Part shown: positions 63,237-64,000 of the stretch, piece after piece
How positions within the stretch are numbered: position 1 is the first letter of the stretch
Layout of the letters: every line of letters begins with the position of its first letter
DNA from: Bugulina stolonifera
Lineage: Eukaryota > Bryozoa > Gymnolaemata > Cheilostomatida > Bugulidae
DNA length: 64,000 nucleotides
Direction of reading: 5' to 3'
Assembly: GCA_935421135.1 (NCBI GenBank)
Contig: OW285197.1
Coordinates: 10,195,223 to 10,259,222, forward strand
Program-made: the position numbers and the translations under genes
Notes under the pieces: generated by a model
What the model saw: only the letters and a program-made list of their open reading frames with translations
Databases searched by the model: none
Told to the model about the DNA's origin: nothing

Positions 63237-64000
63237 CTACACTGAATTGTTTTAATCTCTATCTATCATCATAGAAATGCATTAGATATTAGATTTGCCT
63301 GTCTCTGATTACAGCAATAAAGCTTCATAATATTCTCCCATCTATTCTATAGAACCAACAACTGTTCTAAGCTATTCATTTCACCAGCTAGGAGTTATCA
63401 CCTCTTTAGTTGGAATAGAAATGTTTTACCAGACCATATACATGTAGCTGTGAACTTTTATAATATTTATGGTCTTCAAAATTGTAGGCAACACAACTCC
63501 AAACTATAAAGATAATTTTATCGCGATTATAATTTAATGGAGTTCCTTAGCTTGGAAGTGTTGTTGGTTCAACAATTACATAACTAGCAAACCTAAGCTT
63601 TCTAGTAGAGAAAGTGATAAAGACAAACTAGATGCTGTCCCTTTATATTATTCCTTTCTATAATATAAAAAGAGATAACTTTTGTGATTGGTGCTGAAGT
63701 GCAATTATCTCACTGGTTTTTTGGCACTACTAATTATGATTGATTGTCTGTGATTTATGATTGCCTATGCTATTACATAACATCTCTAAGCAGCAGTGAT
63801 TCTTTTTTCTTATCTTAATTTCTAGACTGCTTGTAGACCTGCCTGCACGTAGATACTACTTGTAGACATCTATAAGCACCTGTAGACACCTGCACTGCAC
63901 TGCTTTAGTAGCTAACTCCCAGTGTTTTATCTTGCCAAGCTAAACTGTATCCACCTCATATTATAGTTTTGGGAACATGAATATTTCAGCAAATTAGTTT
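63237..64000. other. 3' UTR of gene F and flank
   Basis: If the last exon is at 63222, this is its 3' UTR; AATAAA lies at 63316-63321. A second good 3' splice site (pyrimidine-rich, TTTCTAG) precedes a short open frame at 63826-63852, a possible alternative last exon. Nothing else is supported. Confidence 0.5.
63316..63321 (+). terminator. Polyadenylation signal AATAAA of gene F
   Basis: AATAAA lies 80 bases after the TAA of the preferred last exon, which supports that exon choice. Confidence 0.55.

Overview
The window is animal (metazoan) nuclear DNA, AT-rich. The genes are split by GT-AG introns of about 100 bases to 7.7 kb, and the introns and intergenic DNA are full of small transposons, tRNA-derived SINE-like repeats and minisatellites. 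The self-complementary word TACATGTA/ACATGTAC recurs throughout non-coding DNA. The gene families (i-type lysozyme fold, a GPR158-like class C receptor, a CIMIP2/FAM166 axonemal protein) and the sequence texture fit a marine invertebrate, possibly an early-branching lineage such as a sponge. The species cannot be proved from this sequence.

I rebuilt six genes by joining exons whose splice sites and codon phases agree. From left to right: (A) 1507-6813, minus, 9 exons, an unrecognised acidic, disordered, probably nuclear protein of 531 aa. (B) 9996-16376, minus, 10 exons, a secreted protein of 559 aa with a signal peptide, a divergent i-type lysozyme (destabilase) domain, a Cys/Thr-rich linker, a sushi/CCP domain and an unrecognised Cys-rich C-terminal region. 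(C) 17474-28400, minus, 10 exons, a tandem paralogue of B with identical exon phases but an in-frame TAA in exon 4. (D) 29151-33708, minus, 8 exons, a 320-aa CIMIP2/FAM166-type ciliary microtubule inner protein with four PGYxGxxP-type motifs. (E) 35106-45608, minus, 11 exons, a 749-aa seven-transmembrane receptor resembling GPR158/GPR179. (F) 48852 to about 63236, plus, at least 7 exons, an unrecognised scaffold-like protein with SH2- and SH3-docking motifs. E and F are divergently transcribed from a 3.2-kb intergenic region.

Mobile DNA includes four insertions with terminal inverted repeats whose target-site duplications I could read: a 548-bp hAT-type MITE carrying a tRNA-like sequence (2068-2615), a 2.9-kb hAT-type element inside gene C (17808-20699), a 435-bp hAT-type MITE (41672-42106) and a 566-bp PIF/Harbinger-type MITE (55691-56256). 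There is also a mariner-type MITE flanked by TA (56310-56852), a 779-bp solo LTR inside gene D (31818-32596), a fold-back SINE (25371-25615) and a perfect 100-bp palindrome (7045-7144).

The most notable system is the B/C pair: lysozyme-fold and sushi modules in one secreted protein, duplicated in tandem, with the catalytic glutamate position changed in both copies and one copy interrupted by a stop that would leave a free-standing lysozyme-like domain. This looks like a recognition or binding protein derived from lysozyme, possibly for immunity or symbiont handling; that role is inference.
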